This document shows, one piece after another, positions 1-11,918 of a stretch of 64,000 nucleotides of DNA (position 1 is the stretch's first letter; every line of letters begins with the position of its first letter). The position numbers and the translations under genes were made by a program. The DNA is from Pyrenopolyporus hunteri. Lineage: Eukaryota > Ascomycota > Sordariomycetes > Xylariales > Hypoxylaceae. The notes below the pieces were generated by a model. That model worked only from the letters and a program-made list of their open reading frames with translations, was not told the DNA's origin and made no database searches. The stretch is taken from positions 992,001 to 1,056,000 of the forward strand of contig CADCXC010000010.1 of the NCBI GenBank assembly GCA_902806595.1, in the 5' to 3' direction.

Positions 1-2250
1 CCCGAGGTTGGCCCACTTTGCCTTATGGAGCAGCGCACCGGGAAGCTGACCCGACTAAACGGGTCACGGCGGGTCTATCTAGTGACCTCAGATCTGTTGT
101 TCTTAATGTTCGGATTACCATAATGGTGCTGCAACTTGGCGGTAGTCTCACTAAGAACCCATTTTCCTGTCAACGTTACCGCCACCCAGGTAGGTAGGTG
201 GGGGTTTACGAGGAGGACATAACAACGTCTAGGTATGTAATGCGGTGAGGCAACCCCTGTAAACTCCAAGCCCAATCATTAGGTACCTGAAGGCCTCCAG
301 GGCCTAGATTGGACAAATAACGTCCCCTCATTCTTTAGCTGAACGTATCGTGGCGTAACCAGCTACCTAAAGAGCTGAGACGAGGCGCGAAGGAACACCT
401 ACCCAGGCCTGATTACGTTAGTGGTAGTAGCAGGAGACTGCGCAATATTTCCCCCACATGTCCCCTTATCACGCACATGGGCAGGGTCACAAGATAGCTA
501 TTTTCCGTCTCTTAATTGCCGAAATTCGCATGCGTTACGCGGTTATAGTTGCCTAAGTACCCCTACGAGCTTTTGACAGGTAACCTTACCATATTAATCG
601 ATTAACAAGATAAATTATCAATGTTTCTATTTTGGAATGGATTACTCCGGCAGCTTGTGCTCGATTGGGCAGTAATATAATCTTTTAAACCTAGAAGATC
701 TATTACATTCAGATTGAGACCTGATGCCATGCTGTGAACGTATGAGACATATGTCCCTTCGTCCTCATTCAGTATGCACACCCGGGCCCCCGGCCTGGAT
801 ATTTCGATAATTCGTGCAACATAGAAGTTGTTTCCTTCACTCTATGGTTGGCCTTACGACACCCGGTGCTTCGAATTTAAGGCCTTACTTCACTATGATA
901 ATAGCGGACTGTATCTCTGTGAGTATATAGGAATTTATTAATTTCATTGCAATGCTATGACCAAAACTAGGGGTACGGCTCGCCTTAGGAAGGGAACGGG
1001 ATCGGAGTTATAGGTACTAGATAGCATATATGTTTGTATGTAACCTACTATCTTGTAGGTAGTTCCGATGTAGGAGGAATCTACCGGGTAAGGCTCTGGT
1101 TCAACGAACCTTGCAAGCTATCCAACTTTCCGCGGATAAGCGAATTCTCGCATCAGGGGTAAAGTTGCGCTATTCTTAGAATGATTCCTGGCTCCCACGT
1201 TGTGAGGTAGGTTTATAGAGGGGCTATGGGAATCAAACAGGGCGCTTACCTCTTGCTAATGTTTTTCGGCGACACTATCCGAATACAACATAAGTTACAG
1301 CTGCGCCTAGAACAACGGCCGATTATACCGAGGCTATGCTCGTCCGTAAAGGGCCGTGTTTTAGGAATATTCGATTCTAGATTCGGTTCCACAGACCTTT
1401 GTCAGTCTTCGATTTCCCAAGGGGAGGGGGGTCATTACCTCACCCCGAAATGAAGAGGATAGAATATATCAATACCTACGGCCTATCTAAATTTTCACGT
1501 CCAATCCAGCGTCGGTCGCTTAATTTCGATTAGTTCCGGTCCGTAGCCTACGTAGCTCAATCGTATACTGTAAAATCTACGGGTATCTACGGATTTATGG
1601 CTTGTGTAAGTGAGGGAAATAAGCAACTACATCAAACTGAGGTCCTAAACCGGAGCCGACAGACTTCTAGGTTCGACCGGTACGTAACCATCGTGAGCCG
1701 GGGAAAGTTTAAGCGCTCTTAAGTAAGAATTACCATTTGGAAAAGTCGATCTCTTCAGTACTCTTCAAATAAGTTAAAGTTCTTATATTTTGATCTAGTT
1801 GGTAAGATAATGCAAGAGAATGGCACTCATGTAATACCGCCGCTGTTAGGATCATATCATATTAAACGATCATCAAGTAGCAGAGAGTATAGAAGAACTT
1901 GTCTATAATCGAGAATAGATTCGTAGTACAGGTCTAATCGAAAGTCTTGAAATGGATGGAATGGGTTCTAGAATATTGATACCGCTTCTAGGTGATTGTT
2001 ACTGAATGACCCTGGGAAAAGGAGGGGAGTGGGGGACTCTCCAAGTACCTACATGAAGGTACCTACCTACCTAGGTAGATGGACGTAGAGCAATTCCGGT
2101 ACGTCACTAGACCGGGTACCTAGGACTCGTTCAGCCGCATAAGGTAGCGCGCACTCCGACGCTGGGCAGCCCCACCGATGCACGTGGCTGGCCTATCACG
2201 GGCTCTGACTCAAGCCAAGACTTTGAAATCCACCGATTGAAACTCCCAGC
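1..2250. other. intergenic stretch, no gene seen
   Basis: No reading frame here shows a recognisable family, and the short open frames look accidental. The only structure I see is a short CCTA/TAGG palindromic tract near 2057-2078. Part of the right end is presumably promoter for the Ngg1 gene downstream. Confidence 0.5.
2057..2078. repeat. TAGG/CCTA palindromic tetranucleotide tract
   Basis: Short run of ACCT/CCTA units meeting its own reverse complement, giving KpnI-like (GGTACC) and AvrII-like (CCTAGG) palindromes. It is one of dozens of similar tracts scattered through the intergenic DNA of this window. Confidence 0.7.
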
Positions 2251-2253
2251 CAA

Positions 2254-2338
2254 GTATCCAACCGAGCGTCCAACCAAGCATCTAACCACGCATCCAACCA
2301 CGCATCTAACCAACCATCCAACCAACCATCCAACCAAA
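2254..2338. repeat. degenerate CATCCAACCA tandem repeat in the Ngg1 leader
   Basis: About seven imperfect copies of a 10-12 nt unit built on ATCCAACCA, variants ATCTAACCA and GTCCAACCA, lying roughly 75-160 nt before the Ngg1 start codon. It is probably promoter or 5' leader DNA. No coding role is likely although frames stay open across it. Confidence 0.7.
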
Positions 2339-2412
2339 CGACATATCCAACATCATCAATCACTTTCCATCTTCCGCGATTCTAGGCCTAGCCTAGAATA
2401 TAGCCCAGAAAG

Positions 2413-4625
2413 ATGCCGCCGGCTCCTGGCCAGAAAGGTACCGGTAAGAAGAATGCCGGTGTCATGGGAAAGCGTAGTCGCAATACCACGCCCATGTCCA
2501 GTGTGCCATCCAGCACCAGTATCCCGCCTGTTGACATTATCGAGACCGAGTTTCTGGACCTTAGGTTGGAATCGGTTCGCAGCATAACCTACGATGACCT
2601 AATAGATTCGACCATCTCTAATGCCGTTATCCCCGATTCCAAGAGTCTCGATGGCCTAATCACCCGACTTGGGAAGCTGAATGAAATCATTGAGCGACGG
2701 GGCACGTGGTGCGATAAGGGAATGCGCCTCGTCGCTGGCCAGAGGAAGAGCCACTTTGATGAGGTGGCCTCTACTAGCAGGCGAGATGATGCACGTAGAG
2801 AGGGCGACGATGATTCGGAGCGAAGGGCGAACAAGAAGAAGAGGAAAGGGAACGATAGCCTTGCTCCTGGAGATGCCCATACTGGTAAGTCGCAGTGGCG
2901 CCTGTGCCGTCAATCGCCCTTTCAAACTACCGTCGCCACAAATTTTAAAGAGTATTGTGATGTGCCTATCCCGCTATTATTTCCTACGTGGCTGTATTGT
3001 TGCGCCGCAACCCATTTTTTGACGCGTTGATTGCTTTCCCTTCTCAAAATTAGGTGTCCAGCACCGACTTTCTCTACATTTAATCTTAGGACTGTATTAA
3101 TGGTCTCGCTTCATTAATCAAACTAACATATGTACCTATCTAAGAACGATCATCTCCCCTACGCGACCCTAACAAGCCTCGAAAGCTGTCCCGGGACAAC
3201 GACTCGGCCAGTTCCTCCCTTTCGCCCGTCGCACCCGCAACACCCGGCGCGATGGAGGTGGACGAGAAAGCAAAGCTTGATAACAAGGTTGAAGATGATT
3301 CCGAATCCGAGGACGAAGGAGCTCCCCCCCGCCGAGAGGCTCCCCAATACCAGACCTTCGGAGAAGACCCTTCGACCTTCCCGGACCCCACGGTGTACGA
3401 GATACGTCCAGCGAAGCCCGGGATGACCGTCGATGAGTTGAAAGAGCTGTATTCCGTTGCCGTATTCCCCAAGTCAGATCTCTCCGACATGATCGCTGGT
3501 GATCCGCCCGACAAAGATTTCAGCAACGCCAAGCCGTCGAATCAGATTAGTTTCAGCACCTTCTCAACTTACGTCGAGCCCTATTTCCGCCCCTTTACTG
3601 AAGAGGACCTCGCCTTCCTGCGAGAACGCGGCGACCGGCTCGCACCCTTTATCATGCCGAAACGAGGCAAGAAGCATTACACCGAGATATGGGCAGAAGA
3701 AGACGGTGCTATGGCAATCGATTCGGCTGCGCCTGGTAGGGACAAACTCGCCCCGAACCAAGCTCGCGGTACTATCGACAATATGGATGATGACGTCGCG
3801 GAAAGCGACAAGTTATCAGTTGGCCCTGTCTTATCGCGACTGCTACAGGCTATGCGCCCCGAGGCTCGCGCACAACCTAGCGAGGACAAGCCGACGACGA
3901 ATGGGGTTAACGGGGATATCGAGATGAAGGAAGAACCTAATGGCGATGCGAACGGTGCCTCGAGCGAAGAGAATAAGAGCGTTCCTCCGGCGACCTTCAT
4001 GACTGAATCGTCGACTGAGGCCTGGAAGAAAGCAACACACCCTAAGTTGGACTATTCGCAGGTGGACGAGCGCATCAAATTGGAACTCCGTAACATCGGT
4101 TTCCTCCCGCCGGAAGGCTTCGACGGCGATTACGACGGACACTACGACGACGAGGTGGCAGCACGCCTGCGTCTCTTGCAGGACCGGCTGCGCGAGCAGA
4201 TGCTCATCAACGGCGCTCGCAAGGCTCGATTGACGGATCTCGTTAAGGAACGAATGGCCCATCAGGAATACACGACGATCCTCGAGGACCTCGACTCTCA
4301 AGTCCAGGGAGCGTATCTTAAGCGGACGCGCACGATGGGCAAGAGCAAGAAGTCGAAGCGCCCTGGCGGCGCCGGCGGCGGCAGCCACCCCGCCGGGGGC
4401 TCCGGCTCCGGCATGGCCAGGCCGGGCATCGGCGACGTGACTAAGACCCTCATGGAGCGCCGGCGACGCTGGATCGAGAGCATCGGCCCCGTGTTCAACG
4501 ACCCGAACCTCGGCAAGGTCCCCCGCTCCTCGAACCCGGACAGCACGATCTTCAAGCCCGAGATGATGGCTGACCTCATTAAGAAGGAACAGCAGGCTTG
4601 GGACGAGGAGGTCGAGGAGGAGTAG
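2413..4625 (+). CDS. NGG1: Ngg1/Ada3, SAGA-ADA histone acetyltransferase complex subunit
   Basis: Two exons, 2413-2884 and 3145-4625, encode about 650 residues. The 260-nt intron has a GTAAGT donor, a CTAAC branch site about 17 nt before the end and a TAAG acceptor, and joining restores one frame. The N-terminus (MPPAPGQKGTGKK, then VMGKRSRNTTP), the central GKKHYTEIWAEEDGAM motif and the C-terminal Ada3 domain (about residues 466-640, including ELRNIGFLPPE) are characteristic of fungal Ngg1/Ada3. In the family this subunit joins Gcn5 and Ada2 in the acetyltransferase module, which acetylates nucleosomal histone H3. The residue stretch around 125-240 is acidic, charged and low in complexity, as usual. 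Residues near 520-550 are rich in Gly and Ser after a Lys-rich patch. Family assignment is firm from sequence; complex membership is by homology. Confidence 0.9.
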
Positions 4626-5565
4626 ACGCTTTACGCATATCTTTTTGACGTTTAGTTTTTAATTCTTTGGAAGGCTTACTCGCTTTTTCCGTCGTTTATG
4701 CCTTATGATACTATCAACGGGGAACTTCGGGGCAGTATGGAGTTGGGGTTTGGGGGCTGAGGATGGGTGTAATGCGTGTTACGGGGGTTCATCTTCGGGT
4801 CGGGCGGTTCAAGTTACTACATCGGCAGGTACCTACCTAGCCTGGCTTAAGTTTGAAAAAAATGAGTTTCGTTTATAAACGTACGGGTAGGGTCCTAAAT
4901 CAATGGTTATTCGGACCCTGAATGCTAAGTACCTACCTACTATCCATGTTTCCTGTCGCGACTTATCGCTATCGGTGGTTCTAGAATGGTATGATATCCC
5001 AACGACGGACTTATTCTTTATATTAATTCGCACACTAGTATTCGCAACTTACATTCTTCTCATGAAATATGACTTCGAGTATATGGCTAGGAAGATAAAT
5101 CATTTTGTCCTTAACGTACCTACCTAAAGTGTGGGTGCTCTACCATATTGCTAAGAGCCCTATAATTGGGCCAAATACACACCTTGATTATGATCGACCA
5201 CCGAGCCAGATATCAGTTGCCGCTGCGCGTACCAATGCCCTGCATCCACCATGTAAGATACAGTTTGCGGGGGGGAGGGGGGGCAATGCAGTCAATGCTA
5301 AGCTACCATCTAACTGGATCCGCCCGTGCTGGTGGGCCAATGGGTGCGGGACCCCACATGGAACCGATAGATAAGGTGCCGCAGCTATGAATAGTGGTAT
5401 TACATACCTGGAACCCCCCTCTACGCGACCAGAGATTACGATCTCGTCGTCGTCTAGCCTCGAGTACTACTTTAGTTTTATAGTTGCCTCTATCCTCATC
5501 TAATCCCATGAGAAGTTGAACCGACCCGATAGTGGCTTAACGCCAGCTCTGAAACCACCGCGAAC
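4626..5565. other. intergenic region and urease promoter
   Basis: Contains the Ngg1 3' region and the urease promoter. TAGG/CCTA tracts occur near 4828, 4928 and 5115, and a GATA pair sits at 5366. No coding exon recognised. Confidence 0.5.
5366..5375 (+). promoter_or_regulatory. candidate paired GATA-factor site upstream of urease
   Basis: GATAGATAAG gives two closely spaced GATA cores about 195 nt before the urease ATG. GATA factors of the AreA/NIT2 type bind such pairs and activate nitrogen-scavenging genes in filamentous fungi. Assignment to this gene is inference from position; GATA cores are common by chance. Confidence 0.35.
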
Positions 5566-8456
5566 ATGCATCTCGTACCGAAAGAGGTTCGTATCAGTAA
5601 CCTACCTACCTACCTAGATAGAGGGCAAAAGAAGAAACTGCTGTAGGCTAACACCATCTACCTCCTAGCTTGATAAGCTCGTCATCTCACAACTAGGCTT
5701 CCTAGCTCAGAAGAGACTTGCCAGAGGTGTCAAGCTGAACCACATCGAGGCTATTGTAAGCTTTTCAACTTCTCCTTGCGAAATCTACCTAGGTAGTAAT
5801 CTGAAAAGCTGTGCGATGACTATCAAAAATACTCCCCTGGACGTAGCCTACCTAACTTAACTCCGGTTATAGGCTCTTATCGCGAATAATCTCCAGGAGC
5901 TCATCCGCGATGGCCAGCACAGCGTCGCCGACCTAATGGCTATTGGGTCAACCATGCTAGGCCGGAGGCACGTATTACCCTCCGTGACCAGCACTCTCCA
6001 CGAGATCCAGGTTGAAGGCACATTCCCTTCGGGCACGTACCTAGTAACGGTTCACGACCCCATTGCTACCAATGACGGCGACCTAGCCAAGGCCCTCTAC
6101 GGCAGCTTTTTGCCGGTCCCGAGCCAAGACCTATTCCCGCCAGCCGAGACAAGCGCCTACGAACCCGCCAAGCAGCCCGGCGCCGTGGTGGCGGTTAAGG
6201 GGCGCGTTACGCTAAACGAAGGCCGGAAGCGTATTAAGCTCCGCGTTACGAGCAAAGGCGATAGGCCCATCCAGGTAGGTAGCCACTACCACTTCATCGA
6301 GACGAACCCGCAGCTCGAGTTCGACCGCGGCGCCGCCTACGGGTTCCGGCTCGACATCGCGGCCGGCACTTCGGTGCGTTTTGAGCCGGGCGACACTAAG
6401 ACCGTGACTCTGGTCGAGATCGGCGGTAATCGGGTGATCCGCGGAGGCAACGGGCTCGCTTCCGGGAAAGTAGATCTGTCTCGTGTAGACACCATAGTAG
6501 CCGCATTGCAGAAGGCCGGGTTCGCGCACGCGCCCCACCCCGCGGGCGATTTGGGACTTATAGACGCGTTCTCGCTAGATCGCGCGGCGTACAACACGAT
6601 GTTCGGCCCGACGACGGGCGATTTGGTACGTCTAGGGGCTACGGACCTCTGGATTAGGGTCGAGAAGGATTTGACGACGTACGGCGACGAGTGCAAGTTC
6701 GGAGGCGGCAAGACCCTGCGAGAGGGTATGGGACAGATGACGGGATGTTCCGATGCTGGAAGTCTAGATATGGTGATTACCAATGCACTGATCGTTGATT
6801 ATACCGGTATATATAAGGCGGATATCGGTGTAAAGGATGGTATTATCATTGGTATTGGAAAAGCTGGCAACCCGGATGTCATGGATGGTGTAACCCCAAG
6901 CATGGTCGTCGGTAGCTGTACAGACGTTATTGCAGGCGAGGGGAAGATCATAACGGCAGGCGGGTTGGACACTCATATTCACTTCATCTGCCCCCAACAG
7001 GCGTACGAGTCTATCGCTTCGGGTGTTACGACGATGCTCGGAGGCGGAACTGGGCCCAGGTTAGTATCCCCCCCTTATCAAAACCACCATGATCTTTCCC
7101 GAGTCAGTCATCGAGGGACTAACGAGGATCTCTTTTAGTGCTGGTAGTAACGCCACTACCTGTACGCCGGGAGCTCATTATATCCGGCAGATGCTACAGG
7201 CCTGCGACGAGCTGCCTTTGAACTTTGGCATCACGGGCAAAGGCAACGACAGCGATCCACGGGCTCTGCGCGAGCAAGTTCTGGCGGGCGCCTGTGGCTT
7301 GAAGCTGCATGAGGACTGGGGAACGACCCCGGCGGCCATTGATTCCTGCCTGAGTGTATGTGACGAGTTGGACGTTCAGTGTTTAATCCACACGGATACT
7401 CTAAACGAGTCGGGGTACGTGGAGTCGACGATCGCCGCCTTCAACGGGCGCACGATCCATACGTATCACACGGAGGGCGCGGGCGGCGGTCACGCGCCCG
7501 ACATCATCCGGGTTGTGGAGCACGATAACGTTTTGCCGTCTTCGACGAACCCAACAAGACCGTACACGAGCAACACCTTGGACGAGCACCTCGACATGCT
7601 CATGGTGTGTCACCACTTATCCCGGAACATTCCTGAGGACGTAGCGTTCGCAGAATCACGCATCCGGGCCGAGACCATCGCCGCAGAGGACGTGCTACAC
7701 GACCTTGGCGCTATTTCTATGATGTCCAGCGACTCCCAGGCCATGGGTCGCTGCGGCGAGGTCGTCTTGCGCACCTGGAATACCGCGCACAAGAACAAGG
7801 TTCAGCGCGGCCCGCTACCCGAGGACCGGGACTCTGGGGCGGATAACTTCCGCGTCAAACGCTATGTGAGTAAGTACACGATTAACCCGGCGCTCGCTCA
7901 GGGCATGGGACACCTCGTAGGCAGCGTCGAGGTCGGCAAGCTCGCGGATTTGGTGCTTTGGGACCCGGCTTGGTTCGGCGCGAAGCCAACGACGGTTGTT
8001 AAGAGCGGGTTTATTGCGTATTCGCAGATGGTGAGCCTCTTCTATTTGCCTCTTCCTATCCGATCGTTTCCCCTTTTTATCCATTCTCCACGTCAGAAGA
8101 ATTTACTTACTCAGAGACACTAGGGCGACCCCAACGCCTCCATCCCAACCGTTCAACCCGTCATCGCACGACCCATGTTCGCGCCCCTAGTGCCACGGTC
8201 TAGCGTACTGTTCGTGTCGGAGGCTAGCTTGCCCTTTGTCACAGGCAAAAACAACTACGCCGGGTACGGGCTGCGCAAGCGCATCGAGCCGGTGCGCGGG
8301 TGCCGCTCCGTTCGCAAATCCGATATGAAGTTCAACGATGCTAAGCCCCGCATGCACGTCGACCCGGAACGGTACCTGGTCGAGGCCGACGGGAAGTTGT
8401 GCGAGGCGAAGCCAGCGACTGAGTTGCCACTTACGCAGGCCTGGTTTGTTTATTGA
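5566..8456 (+). CDS. URE1: urease (nickel-dependent urea amidohydrolase)
   Basis: Five exons (5566-5586, 5669-5755, 5873-7059, 7139-8030, 8124-8456) join to 839 residues, the usual length of fused fungal/plant ureases with gamma, beta and alpha parts in one chain. It hydrolyses urea to ammonia and carbamate in the cytosol. The first exon holds only MHLVPKE, the conserved urease N-terminus. Visible active-site elements are the nickel-binding DTHIH (His404, His406), the carbamylated lysine in GLKLHEDWG (Lys487), the flap CHHLSRNIPEDVAF (Cys589, His590) and MMSSDSQAMGR. Introns are 82, 117, 79 and 93 nt with normal GT-AG ends, and all phases agree. Apparent start codons at 5936 or 7089 are internal. 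Activity needs accessory proteins (UreD, UreF, UreG) that are not in this window. No key residue is missing. Confidence 0.97.
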
Positions 8457-10435
8457 GTGCGAACCCAAGTGCCTGAGCTGGCGGTGGATCGATGTGGTAT
8501 GATTTAGTGTGGTGTAGGTAGTGTAGTGCAGTGAAAATGGACAGAGATTAGAGAGGCGAGTTAGGGGAATGTGATATAGGTACTATGGAGAAGTTGGCTC
8601 AGCTGGGTTGTGTTGGGTGAGTTGTTTGCCATGCGTTGCGCATGATTGTAGCGAAACATATTTAGCGGACTACCTTAGGCACCGACATTGGAGGCTTGAA
8701 GGCTGGTGAGCCTGGAAAGATGGGGTATTGTGGAATGGGAAGCGTATGATACCGATAATGTATCGTACCTGCTATAAATTTATAGGAAGTACCTGAAATG
8801 AATGAAGCAGACAGTGCCCGTAGGTAGTTACCTAAAGTACCTACCTAGGATCGGATACATCTTGACGTTGCTCTTCACAAGGGCTCCCCAGGTGCGACTT
8901 ATTGCCCTAGCTGTGATGTTTAGCACCTAAGCTGCTTAGTGTCGCAACGCTTCTGCAGTAGTAGAGGTAGATATATAGGGCGCTACCCGGTGTACGTCAA
9001 TGGTGGGAGGACCTACGTGATGTACCTCTGCTTTGAGCTTGCTCGCAGCGAATGGTTCAGCGCGCATGTTCCCGAACCTAAGGGTCTGCAGTTGGTTGGT
9101 CGTGGATGGGTGTAAGTTGATTGGTCAATTCGAACGACTCTTGGTACGTGACGATGCAGTAGGTAGAACCTGATGGCTAGAGCGAGTCGTGCGTTACTAA
9201 CTGTTCCTATATACCGGGGATCGTCAGTATGAGTCCCGGCTCTACCGGATCATCGGGTCTACCTAGGAAGGGAACGCTTCTATGTTCGACGGAATCGTTC
9301 GGGAGTGGTTTGGATTTATATGCGTGTTTGGATTCATGGTCTAGCGGAGGGAAGTGTGTTACTTGGGAGGTAGGTAGTGAGTTAGGTGCCTACGAATGGG
9401 TTTTAGGGACGAAGTGCCGGAGGTTTGTAGGCTGGTTAAAGATTAGAAGATACATACATGTAGGTAGCCCTGACTTATAAGGTAGGTAGGTAGGTACCTG
9501 TCGGGTAGCTCAGAAGTTAGTGGTAGGGTTTCACTATTACCTTCCCTTACAAGCCCCTACGCAGCAGTTCTAGGCCCTTGTATGGCTTAGGTAGGTAGTA
9601 GAGACATATACGTACTTCCGCTACCTATCCTAGGCATTTCGGCAGTTAGATGGTATTTCCACACCCTAGGTACCTATTCAAACAACTGCATGTACCTAAA
9701 AGCGAACTCTTCTACAGCAGTCATGCGCTGGCCACATGGAGGTAGGGAGCTACATGTACAATGCTATTCAGGCACCTATAGGCGTCTGGTAAGTCGGGAT
9801 ATCGAAATAGGTACGTACATGTACCCATGTAGTTTTCCCTTTTCAAAGGGTTGTAGGTGCTCATGTAGGTAGGTAGGTAGTTAAGTAGCTATTTTATTCG
9901 TTCCGAAAAATCAGCACAAGGCTTGGCGAAGACGTTCAAGCTCGACTAGAAGGCTGCTATTCACAGGACAAGACGCTACTAAGAGCTCAATGAATAAGAG
10001 TTTTGCGTATGCTCTTATGCTTGCACACTTCTATGTAACAGTTGGCGGACTTTCCATCCTCACACAAAACGAGAATGTAACGAGCATGGTTAATGCATTG
10101 TCCAGCGGAAACAACATAAATACACGTACGCAAGATTTGGATACCTGGAATAGAACTCCTTTCCTTGAACCGCCGTTCCTGGGTTCCGAACCACCGCCAG
10201 CCTCCCCTTTCCACGGATTGCCTGTAGGATACTCGTAATTCATAATACAACATTAGAAGAAGTTCCCCTGCTTCCGCATCAAGTTGATCGCAGCTAGGAA
10301 CCTAGATGCGTTACCCTGATATGGACAAGGTGGTACCGCGTTCCCATCGCAATATCGGCAAGCGGAGCAAACTACCGCTACACTTCTGGTACATAGCATC
10401 ACGCGGAAACCGGGTTTCAATCATCGCTGCCGGAG
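8457..10435. other. intergenic, tetranucleotide-repeat rich
   Basis: Between the urease 3' end and the convergent HMG-box gene. Many TAGG/GTAC tracts (8820-8850, 9367-9376, 9479-9500, 9590-9600, 9865-9880). An 82-codon frame at 9990-10238 begins with a hydrophobic stretch but has no recognised family, so I do not call it a gene. Confidence 0.5.
9479..9500. repeat. (GGTA)n tract ending in GGTACC palindrome
   Basis: Five GGTA units followed by the complement, ACC. It belongs to the same dispersed TAGG/CCTA family as the other short tracts in this window. Confidence 0.75.
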
Positions 10436-11918
10436 CTACGTAGTCTTCTTCTTCCGGCTGGACTTCTTAGGTTCCTCGGGAGTTTCCGTAACCTTGGAGG
10501 CTCGCTTGCGCTTCTTGTCGGGGCTGGCAGGCGTCGCGTTCTTAGCGGCGCTCGCCTCACCATCCTCGACCTCAGCAGCGGTGCTCTTTCGCTTTCGAGT
10601 CACCTTTGTCTTGGGCGTCTGAGCCTCCTCGGTTGCCGGAGCTACGGCCATCTGCAGCTGCTCGGCGATGGCGTCCTGATCATTGGTACCGTAACCCTCC
10701 TCGCCGGATAAGGCCGGCTGAGCGATGCCGTTTGCGTCCGCGTAGTTGAGCGCATCGGGGTCACTCATATTTCGGGCGTCGAGGTTACCAGCCTTGTATG
10801 AGTGAACTCGCGCATTGTAGAGGCGGAGATTGAACTGATATGCGTTGTTCCAAGCCTGATACGCGGGTAAGTAAAGAGAATTATGTTGGTTTCTGGGGTA
10901 ACTCACGTTCTTCTCGGTGGCGGTCATAGAAGCCCAACGGCGCTGGCCTTCCTCCTGCACAGCGCCCTTCGGAGCATCTTGGCCAAGATCGTTGGCAATA
11001 ATGGGACGAGCAGTTTGCATGTAAAGGAAGTAGGGGGTCAGGGGTCGCTTAGGAGCGTTAGGGTCATGGGCTCGCTTCTTGCGCTCCTTCTTCTCCTCAA
11101 CATGGCCAAAGTCGCCAAGTTGGTTACTAATGCCATCCAGGTTGGCGATGAGGTTCTGCATAGTGTGGCTTCCGCCATTGTCAAAAGGAGCAGGTTCTCC
11201 GATTAGAAGATTGGTCTGGCGTAGGAAGTCATCCGAGAAGCTCTTCATAAGTCCTGTAATGGTGTTGAATCTGGCATGGACCTTGAGTGAATGTCAGCAT
11301 TGGGAACTTGTCTAGGAAATATAGAACCAAGCAACGGGATAGAACATATAAATATAAGTGACAATGACCAGGGTGGGGAATAGGGTCTGTTGGTGGTGGC
11401 AGTCCATCGTATAAGGGCAGCACACCAAGTCAGACGTGGGGGGTTATGAGCAAGACGCCCAAGACAAACAGGTACGCGACAGTTTAGGTGGGTTGATTGA
11501 AGATGATGGTAGATAGACAGGGTTTGCGCAAAATCTTAGCTAGGCCATTAGACGACTTAGGCATAATTGCCTAAGACGCAGGGTACCTAAGCTTGCTCTT
11601 CCCATCGTCGTGGTCACTTCAAGGCCACCATTAACGCGTCGCATACATGCAATAATATGCCCGCGTCTGTGGAGGTAGAAATAGGGCCTTGTTTGAGTAA
11701 TGAAATATGGGTTGACTTACACTGTCGCGAACGCGAATGAATTCCTCGATGCCGATAGTTCGCTGAGGTTGACCAGGTCCAGCTGCTAGAGGCTGCTGCT
11801 GAATAGACTGAGGCGGTAACTGTGCTGCGACGGGCTGCATGGCCATAGAGACCATGGCCGGTGCGGGTGCGACAGGCGCGGGCTGGCGGGGAGCCTCCGT
11901 CTTTTTGGGGCGAGGCAT
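10436..11918 (-). CDS. HMG-box DNA-binding protein
   Basis: Minus-strand gene with exons 11721-11918, 10907-11281 and 10436-10855, giving about 330 residues. It starts MPRPKKTEA, runs through a Pro/Gln/Ala-rich segment and the IEEFIRVRDS helix, then an HMG box at about residues 140-212 beginning NAPKRPLTPYFLY, and ends in a Lys/Arg-rich tail with nuclear-localisation-like clusters (KKRKR, SSRKKK). HMG boxes bend DNA, so a chromatin-architectural or transcriptional role in the nucleus is expected. Intron 1 is long (439 nt, GTAAGT donor). Intron 2 (10856-10906) is 51 nt, a multiple of three and free of stops, and lies inside the box. Removing it restores the helix sequence EKN-AWNNAYQFNL. The domain is clear; the specific orthologue is not identified. 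Confidence 0.85.

Noticed and set aside
1071..1110. tRNA-like B-box text (GGTTCAACGAACC)
   Set aside because: It is a small palindrome without an A box or cloverleaf arms around it.
7089..8123. Second urease-like gene starting at 7089
   Set aside because: It is exon 4 of the same urease; the supposed start lies in a 79-nt intron.
9479..9500. CRISPR-like or telomeric repeats suggested by repeated TAGG units
   Set aside because: Units are 4 nt, copy number is small, no spacers exist, and the motif is not TTAGGG. The organism is eukaryotic.
9990..10238. 82-codon frame with a hydrophobic start, possible small secreted protein
   Set aside because: Hydrophobic part is weak, no cysteine pattern or family, and the opposite strand is equally open.
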